NCBI RefSeq assembly: GCF_004378355.1
Contig: NZ_SNUB01000001.1
Span: 152,307 to 216,306 of the forward strand
Origin: Psychromonas algicola
GTDB taxonomy: Bacteria > Pseudomonadota > Gammaproteobacteria > Enterobacterales > Psychromonadaceae
DNA length: 64,000 nt
Direction: 5' to 3'
Position numbers and translations under genes: made by a program. Under the pieces are notes generated by a model. It did not search any database. It was not told the DNA's origin and saw nothing but the letters and a program-made list of their open reading frames with translations. Each line of letters opens with the position of its first letter. Within the stretch, counting starts at the first letter, position 1. This document shows positions 26,660 through 36,204 of this stretch, in pieces.

Positions 26660-27052
26660 TTATAATAATGTTTGATTGTTTTTATTTAATATATCAGAGG
26701 TTACCTGCCAAAGATCACCTGTATCAAACAATATACCAATGAATGGAGAATACACTTTCAACTTCTTAGCTTGTTCATCAACTTCAACGGATAATTTGAT
26801 ATTTTTAGCCGCAAAATCACCGTAGGCTTTACTTCGAGTATAAAGCCCTTCTTCATTAATAATAAATTCAAGTTGAGCTAAAGACTGTTCGATTTCATCC
26901 ACAGAAGATTCAAAACACGCAACATATTTAGGGAAAATAGCTAATTTAGGCTTAGTTTGCTTATGATGTTTAAAAGGAACTAATTGATAGAAAACAGAGA
27001 ATCCAGCAACGACTAAAATAATTTTGACCAATAACTCTAATATCTCATTCAT
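26660..27052 (-). CDS. Single-pass membrane-anchored protein of unknown function
   Basis: About 130 aa: an N-terminal membrane segment at about 5-22 (LELLVKIILVVAGFSVFY) followed by a soluble domain with alternating charged and hydrophobic strands (SVEVDEQAKKLKVYSPFIGILFDTG). I do not recognise the family. ATG 27052 is chosen because AGAGG lies seven bases before it; the longer frame from 27100 lacks a ribosome site. Confidence 0.6.
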   Translation of the reverse strand: MNEILELLVKIILVVAGFSVFYQLVPFKHHKQTKPKLAIFPKYVACFESSVDEIEQSLAQLEFIINEEGLYTRSKAYGDFAAKNIKLSVEVDEQAKKLKVYSPFIGILFDTGDLWQVTSDILNKNNQTLL

Positions 27053-27153
27053 AACCATGCCTCTTTTATTCTGTAAGCTGCTTAAGTTATTAATAACCAA
27101 ACAACCAAGTAAAAATATATGAACTAGTTTGAACTAATGAACTCCTAAATCTG

Positions 27154-27549
27154 TTATTTATTATGCTGCTTTTTTTCCTTTCTTTTTATTGTTATGCGTT
27201 CACAAACTTCAATCCATTCTCTAATAAACAGGCGTTTATGAAAAGGACTAAAACAGAATAAAGGACGCTTGTTTTTTCTAGGTGCTATATTTTCCATTAT
27301 CCAATTATCATTAAAAACAGCCCATTCTCCTGCGATACTCAGTAAATTATGCTTACAAACAGGATAAACTTCATAATATAAGATGCCCTCTAATTCTTTT
27401 AATGAATAACTTGAATCAGCCAACGTAATCGCTATAAATTCGTAATTATCATCCATTAACTCAGTATCTAAAAATAAATCAGAAAGTACACGCCAAACAG
27501 CCAGGCGTTCATCTTCTTTAAATACACTGAACTCAGTATTCAAGGGCAT
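27154..27549 (-). CDS. DUF7079-like small protein
   Basis: A 131-aa protein. The pattern AVWRVLSDLFLDTEL (about 17-31), SLKELEGILYYEVYPVCKHNLLSIAGEWAVF (about 49-80, split here for its start and end) is that of a small family seen in accessory regions of proteobacteria (DUF7079 as I recall). The function is unknown. Its ATG lies inside the end of the HAD gene, with an overlap of 10 bases, so translation is coupled. The tail is very basic (KRKEKKQHNK). Confidence 0.6.
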   Translation of the reverse strand: MPLNTEFSVFKEDERLAVWRVLSDLFLDTELMDDNYEFIAITLADSSYSLKELEGILYYEVYPVCKHNLLSIAGEWAVFNDNWIMENIAPRKNKRPLFCFSPFHKRLFIREWIEVCERITIKRKEKKQHNK

Positions 27550-28010
27550 AATTCCGTGAGTTGATTAATGATACTGACACTTTTTTCAACGCCTTTTGTA
27601 TCGTCTCCTTTAAACCAAAATGACCGTATGCCAAGCATCGTTGCTGGTTTAATATCTTTATCAAAACTGTCTCCAACCATGGCTACCGATTCGGTATCGA
27701 TGTCGAGCGTATTTAATATAGCACGAAGAAAATCTGTTGATCCTTTTGCTATCCCAATATTTTCTTCACAAAAATAGCCTGAAATAAATGGATCTAAACC
27801 AACACGTTGAAAAGCAGATTTAATATCTAATTCTGTTGAATTAGCAGCCCCTGTAGCAATAAAAATGCGGGCTTGTTTGGACAAAATTTGTAATGTTTCT
27901 TTGGCACCATCAACGATTTCAACCGTTGGCCAATCACACATTTTCCCTGCTATGCCGGGGAAGTCGACCATCAAAGTATCACCCCAATCAAATAAATAAG
28001 TGTCTATCAT
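27540..28010 (-). CDS. HAD-superfamily hydrolase
   Basis: A 156-aa HAD phosphatase-like protein. Motif I is FDWGDTL at about 7-13, motif II in IATGAANSTEL (about 52), the lysine in IAKGS and motif III VGDSFDKDIKPA near 117-128. The first motif has DWGDT in place of DxDGT, and both aspartates are retained. The cap domain is minimal. The substrate is unknown. It overlaps the next gene downstream by 10 bases. Confidence 0.82.
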   Translation of the reverse strand: MIDTYLFDWGDTLMVDFPGIAGKMCDWPTVEIVDGAKETLQILSKQARIFIATGAANSTELDIKSAFQRVGLDPFISGYFCEENIGIAKGSTDFLRAILNTLDIDTESVAMVGDSFDKDIKPATMLGIRSFWFKGDDTKGVEKSVSIINQLTELCP

Positions 28011-28038
28011 TGCATCTTTCTTAATCGTATAAAAATGA

Positions 28039-28386
28039 CTATTTCATTGCAGCACCAATGGTCGCTCGTACAGGAATATCATTAATTGGAAAGTCATCTA
28101 AACAATGTACATTAACACCAAAATGATCCGGTGTGACACGTTTACGATGAAATGGATAAATTCCACAAATATTGCAAAAATAATGCTTTGCAGTATTAGA
28201 ATGGAATTGATAAGTGGTGAGAGATTTATTTCCAGATAAGATACGCATTGAAGTTTCATGCACTTTAATCATGAGCGCATTCTTTTTAACACAGATTGAA
28301 CAATCACAAGTAGTTAACTCTGATAAGTCTGTATCAATTTCAAATTGTACCGCTTGGCAGTGGCAAGATCCTTTAAAGGTTTTCAT
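28039..28386 (-). CDS. GFA-family zinc-binding protein (Mss4-like)
   Basis: A 115-aa protein with the cysteine pattern of the glutathione-dependent formaldehyde-activating (GFA/Mss4-like) family: GSCHCQAVQF (Cys 8 and 10 region), CDCSIC (about 28-33) and FCNICGIYPFHRKR (about 70-83). It should bind one structural zinc and possibly glutathione adducts. It starts eight bases after the membrane protein upstream, so it is co-transcribed. Confidence 0.85.
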   Translation of the reverse strand: MKTFKGSCHCQAVQFEIDTDLSELTTCDCSICVKKNALMIKVHETSMRILSGNKSLTTYQFHSNTAKHYFCNICGIYPFHRKRVTPDHFGVNVHCLDDFPINDIPVRATIGAAMK

Positions 28387-28395
28387 TTTTATCAG

Positions 28396-28779
28396 TTAAC
28401 TAAAGTGAGACCAATTTTTTCTTGTGGTCACAAATATGATCAAACCACCCGCTAAGCCCATTAATGAACTATATAAACCAATACCAATATAAAGGTTGAT
28501 AATAAAAGCAATCGTCATTGTAATGTAGATACCGTAGACACCTATTTTTTTCCAAGACCAAATCGCAACGACTAAAATAGTATTGAGAATAGCGAGCACG
28601 GCCATAAAATAAATAACAGGAATGGAAAGCAATGGATAGGTTTGTACCAATGCATCAGGATAAGCAAAGTAAGAAAATGCAGTAAGCGGATTGGTAATAA
28701 ACATAATGATTAAAAAAGCAGATAACCAAAAACTTCTTTTTCTTTCTTCAACAAGTGTATCGTCTTCTAGCGATTCCAT
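28396..28779 (-). CDS. Four-helix integral membrane protein, unknown
   Basis: A 127-aa protein with about four transmembrane segments at roughly 17-37, 48-70, 76-98 and 102-120, short loops and a charged N-terminus (MESLEDDTLVEERKR). No family motif is recognised. It is the first gene of the small-gene run on this strand, preceded by 160 AT-rich bases that must hold a promoter. Confidence 0.65.
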   Translation of the reverse strand: MESLEDDTLVEERKRSFWLSAFLIIMFITNPLTAFSYFAYPDALVQTYPLLSIPVIYFMAVLAILNTILVVAIWSWKKIGVYGIYITMTIAFIINLYIGIGLYSSLMGLAGGLIIFVTTRKNWSHFS

Positions 28780-28939
28780 ATTAATTCCTTGTTTTTATAA
28801 ATCGTGACATTTCACATATCTTTATATCATGAAGTGAATTGACAGTAATGAAAAGATTTTAAAAATGTTTTTGTTGTCACTATGTTAACGTTCCACAAGA
28901 ACCTAATTAGCAATGCTTTGGCTGTTCATTTTAATGAAA

Positions 28940-29656
28940 CTATTTATTGGCGATATAGTTTTCTTGTAACAAAGCATAATCCTTCAAAGCTGCCATATTG
29001 ATTAAATCGTCTAAACTCTCAGCCTTAGTGACACGTTGATAATGTGAGATTAACTTTACTAAATAATCTTGATGTTGCTTTGTATTTTCCCATAGTTCAT
29101 TGCCAGTAACACTCAATGTTCGCCCTTCTAACTGATTCACTAGTAACAATTCATATTCACGTTGATTATCGGTAATTAATTGCTCCTGTTTTAGTTTGAA
29201 ATCAAGTTGTACCAATTTATTACGTAACTTATAAGCATGATGAACAGGACATAATAAATAATCGATGTTGTGTCCATTATATCGCTGGATTAACTTATCC
29301 AACATACCGATCATTAACTCGCCACCGACTCCACTTATGATAACAAGTTGTTGAGGTTTTCCACTTGCTTGAGCCTGCATCAAATCTTGGCTATTAGCTA
29401 AAGGAATATCAGCGACATCGGCGCAAAACGTTTGCCATTGAACGTCACTGGGTAAATGATGAGAGTATGTTTTTAATTTTGTGTTTAAACGGTCAATAAT
29501 ATCAGGAACCACATCCACAAAATTAACTTGTTTTACAAGCCCGTTTGCAAGAATTTGAAACCCTAATAAGCCATGATCGCAGCAACAATCCCATACTACC
29601 CCATAAGGGTGTTTAACCATTTCAGCTAGCGCTAATAAACGTTTATTTAATTTCAT
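28940..29656 (-). CDS. trmK: TrmK-family tRNA (adenine22-N1)-methyltransferase
   Basis: A 238-aa SAM-dependent methyltransferase: MKLNKRLLALAEMVKHP, then WDCCCDHGLLGFQIL (about 21-35) as the SAM motif and VNFVDVVPDIIDRLN as motif II; ISGVGGELMIGML follows at about 104-116. These match TrmK (YqfN), which makes m1A22 in tRNA, found in some marine gammaproteobacteria. Two or three cysteines in the SAM loop replace the usual VGTD-type residues, as in proteobacterial members. It lies 14 bases downstream of tex on the same strand. Confidence 0.75.
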   Translation of the reverse strand: MKLNKRLLALAEMVKHPYGVVWDCCCDHGLLGFQILANGLVKQVNFVDVVPDIIDRLNTKLKTYSHHLPSDVQWQTFCADVADIPLANSQDLMQAQASGKPQQLVIISGVGGELMIGMLDKLIQRYNGHNIDYLLCPVHHAYKLRNKLVQLDFKLKQEQLITDNQREYELLLVNQLEGRTLSVTGNELWENTKQHQDYLVKLISHYQRVTKAESLDDLINMAALKDYALLQENYIANK

Positions 29657-29670
29657 TGTTTAAGTGTTAT

Positions 29671-31881
29671 TTAATTTGATGGTTGTTTTATAGTTTTCAT
29701 CGTCAAAGCAATACGTTTACGCTCAACATCAACGCTCATTACTTTTACATTCACGATCTGCCCAACTTTCACTATTTTATGCGGGTCATCAACAAAACGC
29801 TCACTTAACATTGAGATATGAACCAAACCATCTTGGTGCACACCTAAATCAACAAAAGCACCAAAATTAGCGACATTAGTAACAACACCTTGTAATTCCA
29901 TATCCACTTCAAGATCATTGATTTTCTGAATGCTTTGATCAAATTTAGCAGTAGTGAATTCAGATCGAGGATCGCGACGAGTCATGGATAAAACATTAAT
30001 CACTTCTTGATAAGCGGCTTTTGCATTTGCTTCATTTTCAAATCTTGCATCATTCGCCACTGCTGGTAATTTGAATTGTGTCGATAACGTAGACGTTAAA
30101 ATAACTTGTTCTAATTGTTGGTTATTAAATTTAATTAGATGTTCAGCTAATGGGTATTGCTCAGGGTGTAATATTGTTTCATCCAAACAATTATTGCCGG
30201 CGGTTACCGTTAAAAATCCAGCGGCTTGCTGGAAAGCTTTAGCACCTAAACGCGGTACTTTATTTAGCTCTTGACGTGAATTAAAGCGTCCATTTTCTTC
30301 TCGATAAGCCACAATATTTTTAGCAATAGCAGCATTTAAACCTGCCACATGCGTTAATACACAGGATGAGGCCGTATTTAAATCAACTCCCACCTTATTA
30401 ACACAATCTTCAACAACAGCTTGTAAACGATTTGCTAGTAATGTTTGCTGGACATCATGTTGATATAACCCCACACCAATCGCTTTCGCTTCTATTTTCA
30501 CCAATTCTGATAATGGTTCCTGTAAGCGTCGAGCAATTGAAACAGCCCCTCTTAATGTCACATCAAGTTCAGGGAATTCGTCTGCGGCTAATTGAGAAGC
30601 AGAATAAACCGAAGCGCCCGCTTCACTCACTGAAATAGCTTGAATATCTTGATTCAAATTTTTCAAAATCGAAGCAATAAATTGCTCACTTTCACGTGAA
30701 GCAGTACCGTTACCAATCGCAATTAATTCAACGTTATATTGTTTAATTAATTGGTTTAGTTTTTGCGATGCTTGTTGAGTTTGTAATTGTGGTTGATGCG
30801 GATAAATTGTTGCAGTATTTAACAACTTACCTGTTTTATCAACGACAGCTAATTTACAGCCACTTCTAAACCCAGGATCTAATCCTAAGGTAACTTTTTC
30901 ACCCGCGGGCGCAGCCATTAACAGAGCAGATAAATTGTTAGCAAATTGTTCAATAGCCTCTCCATCAGCTTGTTCTTTTAATTGCACTAAAAACTGCTTT
31001 TCTAAACTTACTAATAGTTTAGTACGCCAAGTAGCATCAATGACTCTTCGATGCCATGAATCATGATCATCTTTAGCCAAATACACGTTTAAATGTTTAG
31101 CTATTATGGTTTGACAATAGCTGTAAGCTTTTTTATCTTTTTGAAATGGGTCCGCATTGATTTTTAAACGTAAAAAACCTTCTGATTTTCCACGTAACAT
31201 AGCTAACACGCGATGCGCTGGCAAACGATTTAAGCGCGCATCAAAATCAAAATAATCTTTAAATTTAACCGCTTCATTTAGCTTGGATTTAACCACAGTA
31301 GAAGTTAATGTTGCTTGTTCATATAAATGTTCTTTTAATAAAGCAAGTAATGAAAGATCTTGTGTGATCTTATCCACTGCAATAGCTAACGCCCCTTCAA
31401 TGACTTCATCAGTATCTGTAAAACCTTTGCTGACATTAATATAAGCGCTTGCTGCTTTGTCTAAAGGTTGTCTAGGTGATTGCCACAATGCATCAGCCAA
31501 TTTAGTTAAACCAGCCTCTTCAGCTAATTTGGCTTTACTCACACGGGATGTTTTAAAAGGGGCATAACTATGCTCTAAGCTGACTTTGTCTTGTATCGCT
31601 TCGATCTGTTTTTTTAACGTTGGAGTTAACTTTCCTTGGCTATCTATCGCTTTTAAAATCGCAACTTTACGTGTTGCGAGTTCTCTAAAGTAAATCAGTT
31701 TTGAATCTAATAAACGAAGCTGAGTATCATCTAAAGACTGTGTAAGGTGCTTACGATAACGTGCAATAAATGGCACTGTGTTACCATCATCTAATAATTG
31801 AATCGCACTTTCTACTTGTTGTGTCGTGATGTGACACTCTTTGGCTAACAGCTCAACGAGATGTTTTTCAGGTGATGACAT
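29671..31881 (-). CDS. tex: Tex-family RNA-binding transcription accessory protein
   Basis: A 736-aa Tex (YhgF) protein. It shows the N-terminal HTH, the YqgF-like RNase H fold with GLDPGFRSGCKLAVVD (about 340-355), the helix-hairpin-helix region (NTASSCVLTHVAGLN, RLGAKAFQQAAGFL) and a C-terminal S1 domain (VDMELQGVVTNVANFGAFVDLG, about 655-725). In the family it binds structured RNA and affects transcription and stress tolerance. Its length is close to the usual 770 aa. It is the first gene of a two-gene unit with trmK. Confidence 0.95.
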   Translation of the reverse strand: MSSPEKHLVELLAKECHITTQQVESAIQLLDDGNTVPFIARYRKHLTQSLDDTQLRLLDSKLIYFRELATRKVAILKAIDSQGKLTPTLKKQIEAIQDKVSLEHSYAPFKTSRVSKAKLAEEAGLTKLADALWQSPRQPLDKAASAYINVSKGFTDTDEVIEGALAIAVDKITQDLSLLALLKEHLYEQATLTSTVVKSKLNEAVKFKDYFDFDARLNRLPAHRVLAMLRGKSEGFLRLKINADPFQKDKKAYSYCQTIIAKHLNVYLAKDDHDSWHRRVIDATWRTKLLVSLEKQFLVQLKEQADGEAIEQFANNLSALLMAAPAGEKVTLGLDPGFRSGCKLAVVDKTGKLLNTATIYPHQPQLQTQQASQKLNQLIKQYNVELIAIGNGTASRESEQFIASILKNLNQDIQAISVSEAGASVYSASQLAADEFPELDVTLRGAVSIARRLQEPLSELVKIEAKAIGVGLYQHDVQQTLLANRLQAVVEDCVNKVGVDLNTASSCVLTHVAGLNAAIAKNIVAYREENGRFNSRQELNKVPRLGAKAFQQAAGFLTVTAGNNCLDETILHPEQYPLAEHLIKFNNQQLEQVILTSTLSTQFKLPAVANDARFENEANAKAAYQEVINVLSMTRRDPRSEFTTAKFDQSIQKINDLEVDMELQGVVTNVANFGAFVDLGVHQDGLVHISMLSERFVDDPHKIVKVGQIVNVKVMSVDVERKRIALTMKTIKQPSN

Positions 31882-31997
31882 AGTTTTACTATTCTTTTAA
31901 TGGTCAAATATACAAGCCTTAGTTTTATCACATCTTATTACTTTATTCGATGCGATTTTATTGTTAATGTCGTTCGTCTTTCATGTAGAGGTTATTT

Positions 31998-32999
31998 ATG
32001 ATTAAGTTTGCCATTATTGGAACCAATTGGATCACAGAGAAATTTATTCATGGCACAATGCAACCTCCGCAAGGCAAAAACCTGTTAATGCAACTGTCAG
32101 CGGTTTACTCTCGGGATTTACATAAAGCCAAAGATTTTGCTAATAATTTCTCGGTTTCTTGTATATTTGATGATTTAGATAAACTCGCCAAAGATAACAC
32201 TATTGATGCGATCTATATCGCCAGTCCTAATTCACTTCATTACAGTCAAAGCAAGTTAATGCTTGAACATAAAAAGCATGTAATTTGTGAAAAACCGTTA
32301 AGTTCTAACTATCAGCAAGCCAAAGACCTATATCGAATAGCTAAGGAAAATAATGTTATATTTTTTGAGGCTTACAAAACAGCTCACCTTCCTAATTTCA
32401 ATGTTATTCAAAATAACTTATCTAAAATAGGCACATTGCGTAAAGCACATATTCATTATTGCCAATATTCATCACGTTATGACGCTTATTTAGCAGGACA
32501 AAAACCAAATACATTTAATCCTGAATTTTCAAACGGTTCAATTATGGATATTGGTTATTATTGTATCGCGATCACAATAGCGTTATTTGGCGCCCCCATA
32601 AACATTAAAGCACAGGCAACTTTATTAGATTCAGGAGTCGATGGATGTGGTAGTGTTTTATTAGATTACGAGCGTTTCTCTGTCACTATTGATCACTCTA
32701 AAATATCAGCATCAGATCAACTTAGCGAAATACAAGGTGAAAAAGGCGCTTTATTAATTAATCATATCGGGGAATGCTCACAAATATTTCATCAAAGTCA
32801 TCGAGACAATAGAATGATAGAGCTAAGCCAAGAACAGGCGGAAAATAGTATGAGCTATGAAGCCATCGCATTTGTTGAACAAATACAAACAGGGAAAATA
32901 AACAAGCAATTTGAACAACGCTCATTACAAACCGCTTCCGTCATTAATGAGATCCGTCGTCAGACAGGAGTGTTCTTTCCTGATGATAAAAGCATTTAA
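31998..32999 (+). CDS. Gfo/Idh/MocA-family oxidoreductase
   Basis: A 333-aa NAD(P)-dependent oxidoreductase. The Rossmann motif IIGTNWITEKF begins at residue 6, with IDAIYIASPNSLHY at about 72-85 and the family signature CEKPLSSNY at about 97-105 carrying the EKP lysine. The C-terminal domain has MDIGYYC. Usual substrates are sugars or inositols; which one is unknown. TAGAGG is the ribosome site. The stop codon is one base from the end of the convergent HD-GYP gene. Confidence 0.88.
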   Translation: MIKFAIIGTNWITEKFIHGTMQPPQGKNLLMQLSAVYSRDLHKAKDFANNFSVSCIFDDLDKLAKDNTIDAIYIASPNSLHYSQSKLMLEHKKHVICEKPLSSNYQQAKDLYRIAKENNVIFFEAYKTAHLPNFNVIQNNLSKIGTLRKAHIHYCQYSSRYDAYLAGQKPNTFNPEFSNGSIMDIGYYCIAITIALFGAPINIKAQATLLDSGVDGCGSVLLDYERFSVTIDHSKISASDQLSEIQGEKGALLINHIGECSQIFHQSHRDNRMIELSQEQAENSMSYEAIAFVEQIQTGKINKQFEQRSLQTASVINEIRRQTGVFFPDDKSI

Positions 33000-33000
33000 C

Positions 33001-34182
33001 TTAAACCTCAGGTTTTACATTCCATTTATCATAACTTTCTGGGCTTTGAATATTAATTTCAGTTTGAGTGCTTAAATCGATAATTTGACGAGGTACATAA
33101 CTTCTTTTTTTAGCGTTTAAAAAGACCTCAACAATTGGTTTTAACATATTATCTTTGATTTCAATAACTTTCGCCAAGTAGTTGTTATTCAATAAGACAA
33201 GACAACCAACAGGATAAATTCCAACTGACTGAATAAACTGTTTCACTAATTCTGGATTAAAATGAGTACCCGCTCCATTTAAAAGAAACTTCAAGGCTTC
33301 AGCTGGTTCTCTACATTTGTGATAACAACGTTCAGCAGTTAACGCATCATAAACATCAACAATCGCAGCCATTTGTCCAGCGAAACTAATCTCATCACCT
33401 TTCAGCCCTTTAGGATAACCATTACCATCAAATTTTTCATGGTGCATAGCGGCTACATCCATAGAGATTTGCGATAATCCTTTTGTTTTCTCAAGGATCA
33501 AGCGGCTATGCACCACATGTTCTTTCATGATCACAAATTCGTCTGCTGTTAATTTACTCGGTTTATTTAAGATATGATCAGGCGTTAAGGTTTTGCCAAT
33601 ATCGTGTAATAGACCCCCTATTCCAACTAAACGAATAAACTCCTCATCTTTCCCCATACTTTTAGCAAAAGACATCATCAATACAGAGAAACTAACAGAA
33701 TGTTCAAAAGTATATTTATCCATCGTACGAATACGTGACAAACCTAATAATGCATTAGGGTTTCGTAAAATAGATTCACTTAACTTATTAATAACAGGAT
33801 TTATTTGTTCAAGCTCTACTTGTATGCCCATTTTTACATCGGCCATCATATTGGTAATGAATGTTTCAGCTTCACTGTAGGCAATTTTAGCGGCTTGCAT
33901 CTCTACTTTGACATTGTTAATACCACCTTTATTTTGATTACTTTTATAAATATCTTTAAGCGGCTTAGTTTGTACGTATTTTGTTTTTACAGGTAAAACA
34001 TCAAGGCCTTTACTGGTATCAATTTCAATTGACTTAATGGCTGCAGAACGAATTTTTTGTATTTCTTGGGCATCTTCAATTAAAAACTTATTTAAAGTAA
34101 ATGGATGCTTTAACCAACTGCATTCAAGATCATTAATAAACATGCCGATGCGTAATTGTTGAGCGGTGATCTTTTTAAGCAT
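33001..34182 (-). CDS. HD-GYP c-di-GMP phosphodiesterase with DUF3391 N-terminus
   Basis: A 393-aa predicted c-di-GMP hydrolase. The N-terminal DUF3391 domain (ITAQQLRIGMFINDLECSWLKHPF) covers about 1-120. The HD domain carries HDIGK at about 194-198 and HHEKFDGNGYPKGLKGDEI at about 245-263, with both metal-binding and GYP signatures intact. It balances the diguanylate cyclase at 20 kb in principle, but the two are unlinked. No membrane segment is visible, so it is cytoplasmic. Confidence 0.92.
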   Translation of the reverse strand: MLKKITAQQLRIGMFINDLECSWLKHPFTLNKFLIEDAQEIQKIRSAAIKSIEIDTSKGLDVLPVKTKYVQTKPLKDIYKSNQNKGGINNVKVEMQAAKIAYSEAETFITNMMADVKMGIQVELEQINPVINKLSESILRNPNALLGLSRIRTMDKYTFEHSVSFSVLMMSFAKSMGKDEEFIRLVGIGGLLHDIGKTLTPDHILNKPSKLTADEFVIMKEHVVHSRLILEKTKGLSQISMDVAAMHHEKFDGNGYPKGLKGDEISFAGQMAAIVDVYDALTAERCYHKCREPAEALKFLLNGAGTHFNPELVKQFIQSVGIYPVGCLVLLNNNYLAKVIEIKDNMLKPIVEVFLNAKKRSYVPRQIIDLSTQTEINIQSPESYDKWNVKPEV

Positions 34183-34222
34183 TATTATTACCAGTATTAT
34201 TTAACGTACATTAAGTAAATAG

Positions 34223-34561
34223 TTAACGACCAAAATATTGATTTATAATCGCTTCTAAATGGTCTTCAAGTTGGTCCTCAAAATGAGCATAATTTTCTCC
34301 GAACATGCCCAGATACTTTGTTGCTTGTTCTTTATTTAAAACTTTGTCACCTAATTGATACTTCATTTCTGCTAACGACTTGTCATAACGAGGAACAATA
34401 AACCAATTCAAATAATATTCAGATGAGGCACGTAATTGAGTTTGGGCAAATTCACAAAACTCTTCGACATATTCTGCTCCATCGGGCCCTAGAGAACCTG
34501 GCTCCATTCTAAATATAACTGTCATTTTTTTTTCTTCAGGAAATGTATTTTGAACTGACAT
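34223..34561 (-). CDS. Conserved acidic protein of unknown function
   Basis: A protein of about 112 aa. It is acidic and helical in its second half (FGENYAHFEDQLEDHLEAIINQYFGR), with the middle segment EYYLNWFIVPRYDKSLAEM. No family is recognised. The start at 34561 follows an AAGG site; a longer frame from 34597 has none, and ATG 34525 is a possible shorter start. It is probably transcribed alone or with the HD-GYP gene 40 bases downstream. Confidence 0.6.
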   Translation of the reverse strand: MSVQNTFPEEKKMTVIFRMEPGSLGPDGAEYVEEFCEFAQTQLRASSEYYLNWFIVPRYDKSLAEMKYQLGDKVLNKEQATKYLGMFGENYAHFEDQLEDHLEAIINQYFGR

Positions 34562-34826
34562 TGGTAACCTTAAAATTAAATACGATGGTCGAACCATCTT
34601 TTAAAAAATAAAATACTTATTGAGAAATATAAAATTAGCATAAGTTTCAAATTTATGTACAAATTTAAAATTTAAATTAGTCCTTAACTAACAAATTTGA
34701 AAATTAAATAAGTTTAAGATTAGCATTCTAATACGCAGCAAAAACAAAATAGATCAAACAAACAATATTTATGCATATAATTATGACTTAACGCATCATT
34801 TCCAGACATTACAAAAAAGAGTTTGG

Positions 34827-34832
34827 TATACT
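34827..34832 (+). promoter_or_regulatory. Extended -10 promoter element of the DEAD-box helicase gene
   Basis: TTTGGTATACT contains a TATACT -10 box with a TGG extension, 37 bases before the ATG. Transcription would start near 34839, giving a short leader. No good -35 box is visible, which is usual for extended -10 promoters. The 200 bases upstream are AT-rich. Confidence 0.5.
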
Positions 34833-34868
34833 GCGCCCATTTTTAGTGTATTTAGATAGGGCAAAATT

Positions 34869-36161
34869 ATGAGTGTTGATGCAGCAGGTTTATCTGCAAA
34901 TCTTTTAAAAGCAGTTAAAGCATGTGGTTATTCAAAATTAACCCCGATCCAACAACAAGCAATTCCCATTATTCGTTCTGGACATGACGTGCTAGCAAGC
35001 GCTCAAACGGGGACAGGCAAAACTGCAGCTTTCACATTACCTTTGTTAGATATATTAGCGAAAAACCAACCTGAAAATATTGGTAGCTCACGTACAATAA
35101 AAGTACTTATCCTGACACCAACTCGCGAATTAGCCTTGCAAGTTGCCGACAATGTAAAACAATACAGTCAATTTTTACCTTTAACCTCTGGAGTTGTTAC
35201 AGGTGGTGCAAATATGTCACCGCAAACTCAAATGTTAAAGCAAGGCGTTGACGTTTTAATCGCAACACCAGGCCGCTTAATTGAGCACGTTAAAAATCGA
35301 CAAGTAGATTTAGCACATATAAAGCATCTAGTATTGGATGAAGCTGACCGTATGCTAGACATGGGATTTTTGACTGATATTCAACAAATCACAGAAATCA
35401 TTAAACAAAAGCATCAAACATTAATGTTCTCTGCAACATTTTCAAATAAAGTAAAAACCTTAGCAAACCAACTTCTGCATACGCCTAAAAATATTGAAAC
35501 GTCAAAACAAAACTCAACGTCAGGTAAAGTTAAACAACAAGTTTATTGGGTAAGTGAATCGCGTAAACGTGAACTACTCTCTGAGTTAATTGGCGTTAAA
35601 AACTGGAAACAAGTACTAGTATTTGCAGGTACAAAAGAAAGTGCAAACCTACTAGCACAAGAATTAAAGTTAGATGGAATAAAAGCAGCCTTATGTCATG
35701 GGGATAAAACGCAAGGTGCACGAAACAAAGCCATTCAACAATTTGCAGACGGCCAAGTACGAGTACTCGTTGCAACCGACGTTGCAGCACGTGGTCTTGA
35801 TATTCCAGATTTACCACACGTTGTTAATTTCCATTTACCATTCCTTGCTGAAGATTACGTTCATCGTATTGGTCGAACGGGGCGCGCAGGTAAAAGTGGC
35901 CATGCTGTTTCTTTAGTAAGCCCTAAAGATGAACAGTTCTTGGATAATATTGAGACATTAATTGAAAGAAAGTTTGATCGTATTGTGTATCCTGGTTATG
36001 AGTTTAATCCAGCAACTGAAGTCCAACAGGATGGAAAAACATTCAAAAAGAGCCGGTATAAAGCGACACAAGAACGTAATCAATTAATTGAAAAACGTAA
36101 AGCAGAAACCAAACCCTCCGCAGTACGTCGAGCAAAGAATAAAGCTCGAAAAGCAAGATAG
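34869..36161 (+). CDS. DEAD-box RNA helicase (RhlE-like)
   Basis: A 430-aa ATP-dependent RNA helicase. The Q motif LTPIQQQAIP is near residue 25, Walker A AQTGTGKTAA near 48-57, PTRELA near 84, the DEAD box VLDEADRML near 154-162, SATFS near 185, and motif VI HRIGRTGRAG near 328-337. The C-terminal tail after about 385 is short and basic, as in RhlE-type proteins active in ribosome assembly and cold adaptation. I do not separate it from SrmB/DeaD relatives with certainty. It ends in a long hairpin. Confidence 0.9.
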   Translation: MSVDAAGLSANLLKAVKACGYSKLTPIQQQAIPIIRSGHDVLASAQTGTGKTAAFTLPLLDILAKNQPENIGSSRTIKVLILTPTRELALQVADNVKQYSQFLPLTSGVVTGGANMSPQTQMLKQGVDVLIATPGRLIEHVKNRQVDLAHIKHLVLDEADRMLDMGFLTDIQQITEIIKQKHQTLMFSATFSNKVKTLANQLLHTPKNIETSKQNSTSGKVKQQVYWVSESRKRELLSELIGVKNWKQVLVFAGTKESANLLAQELKLDGIKAALCHGDKTQGARNKAIQQFADGQVRVLVATDVAARGLDIPDLPHVVNFHLPFLAEDYVHRIGRTGRAGKSGHAVSLVSPKDEQFLDNIETLIERKFDRIVYPGYEFNPATEVQQDGKTFKKSRYKATQERNQLIEKRKAETKPSAVRRAKNKARKAR

Positions 36162-36169
36162 TCATAACA

Positions 36170-36204
36170 AGATGACCGCTTTATTAGTTTTAAAGCGGTC
36201 ATCT
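36170..36204 (+). terminator. Hairpin after the DEAD-box helicase gene
   Basis: Fourteen-base-pair perfect stem AGATGACCGCTTTA/TAAAGCGGTCATCT with a seven-base loop, eight bases after the stop codon. The sequence after it (CAAACGCC) lacks a T-run, so it is a strong RNA hairpin but not a textbook intrinsic terminator. Confidence 0.6.

Noticed and set aside
25095..28780. Integron cassette array
   Set aside because: Gene types fit, but intergenic gaps (8-52 bases or overlaps) leave no room for attC sites and no integrase is seen.
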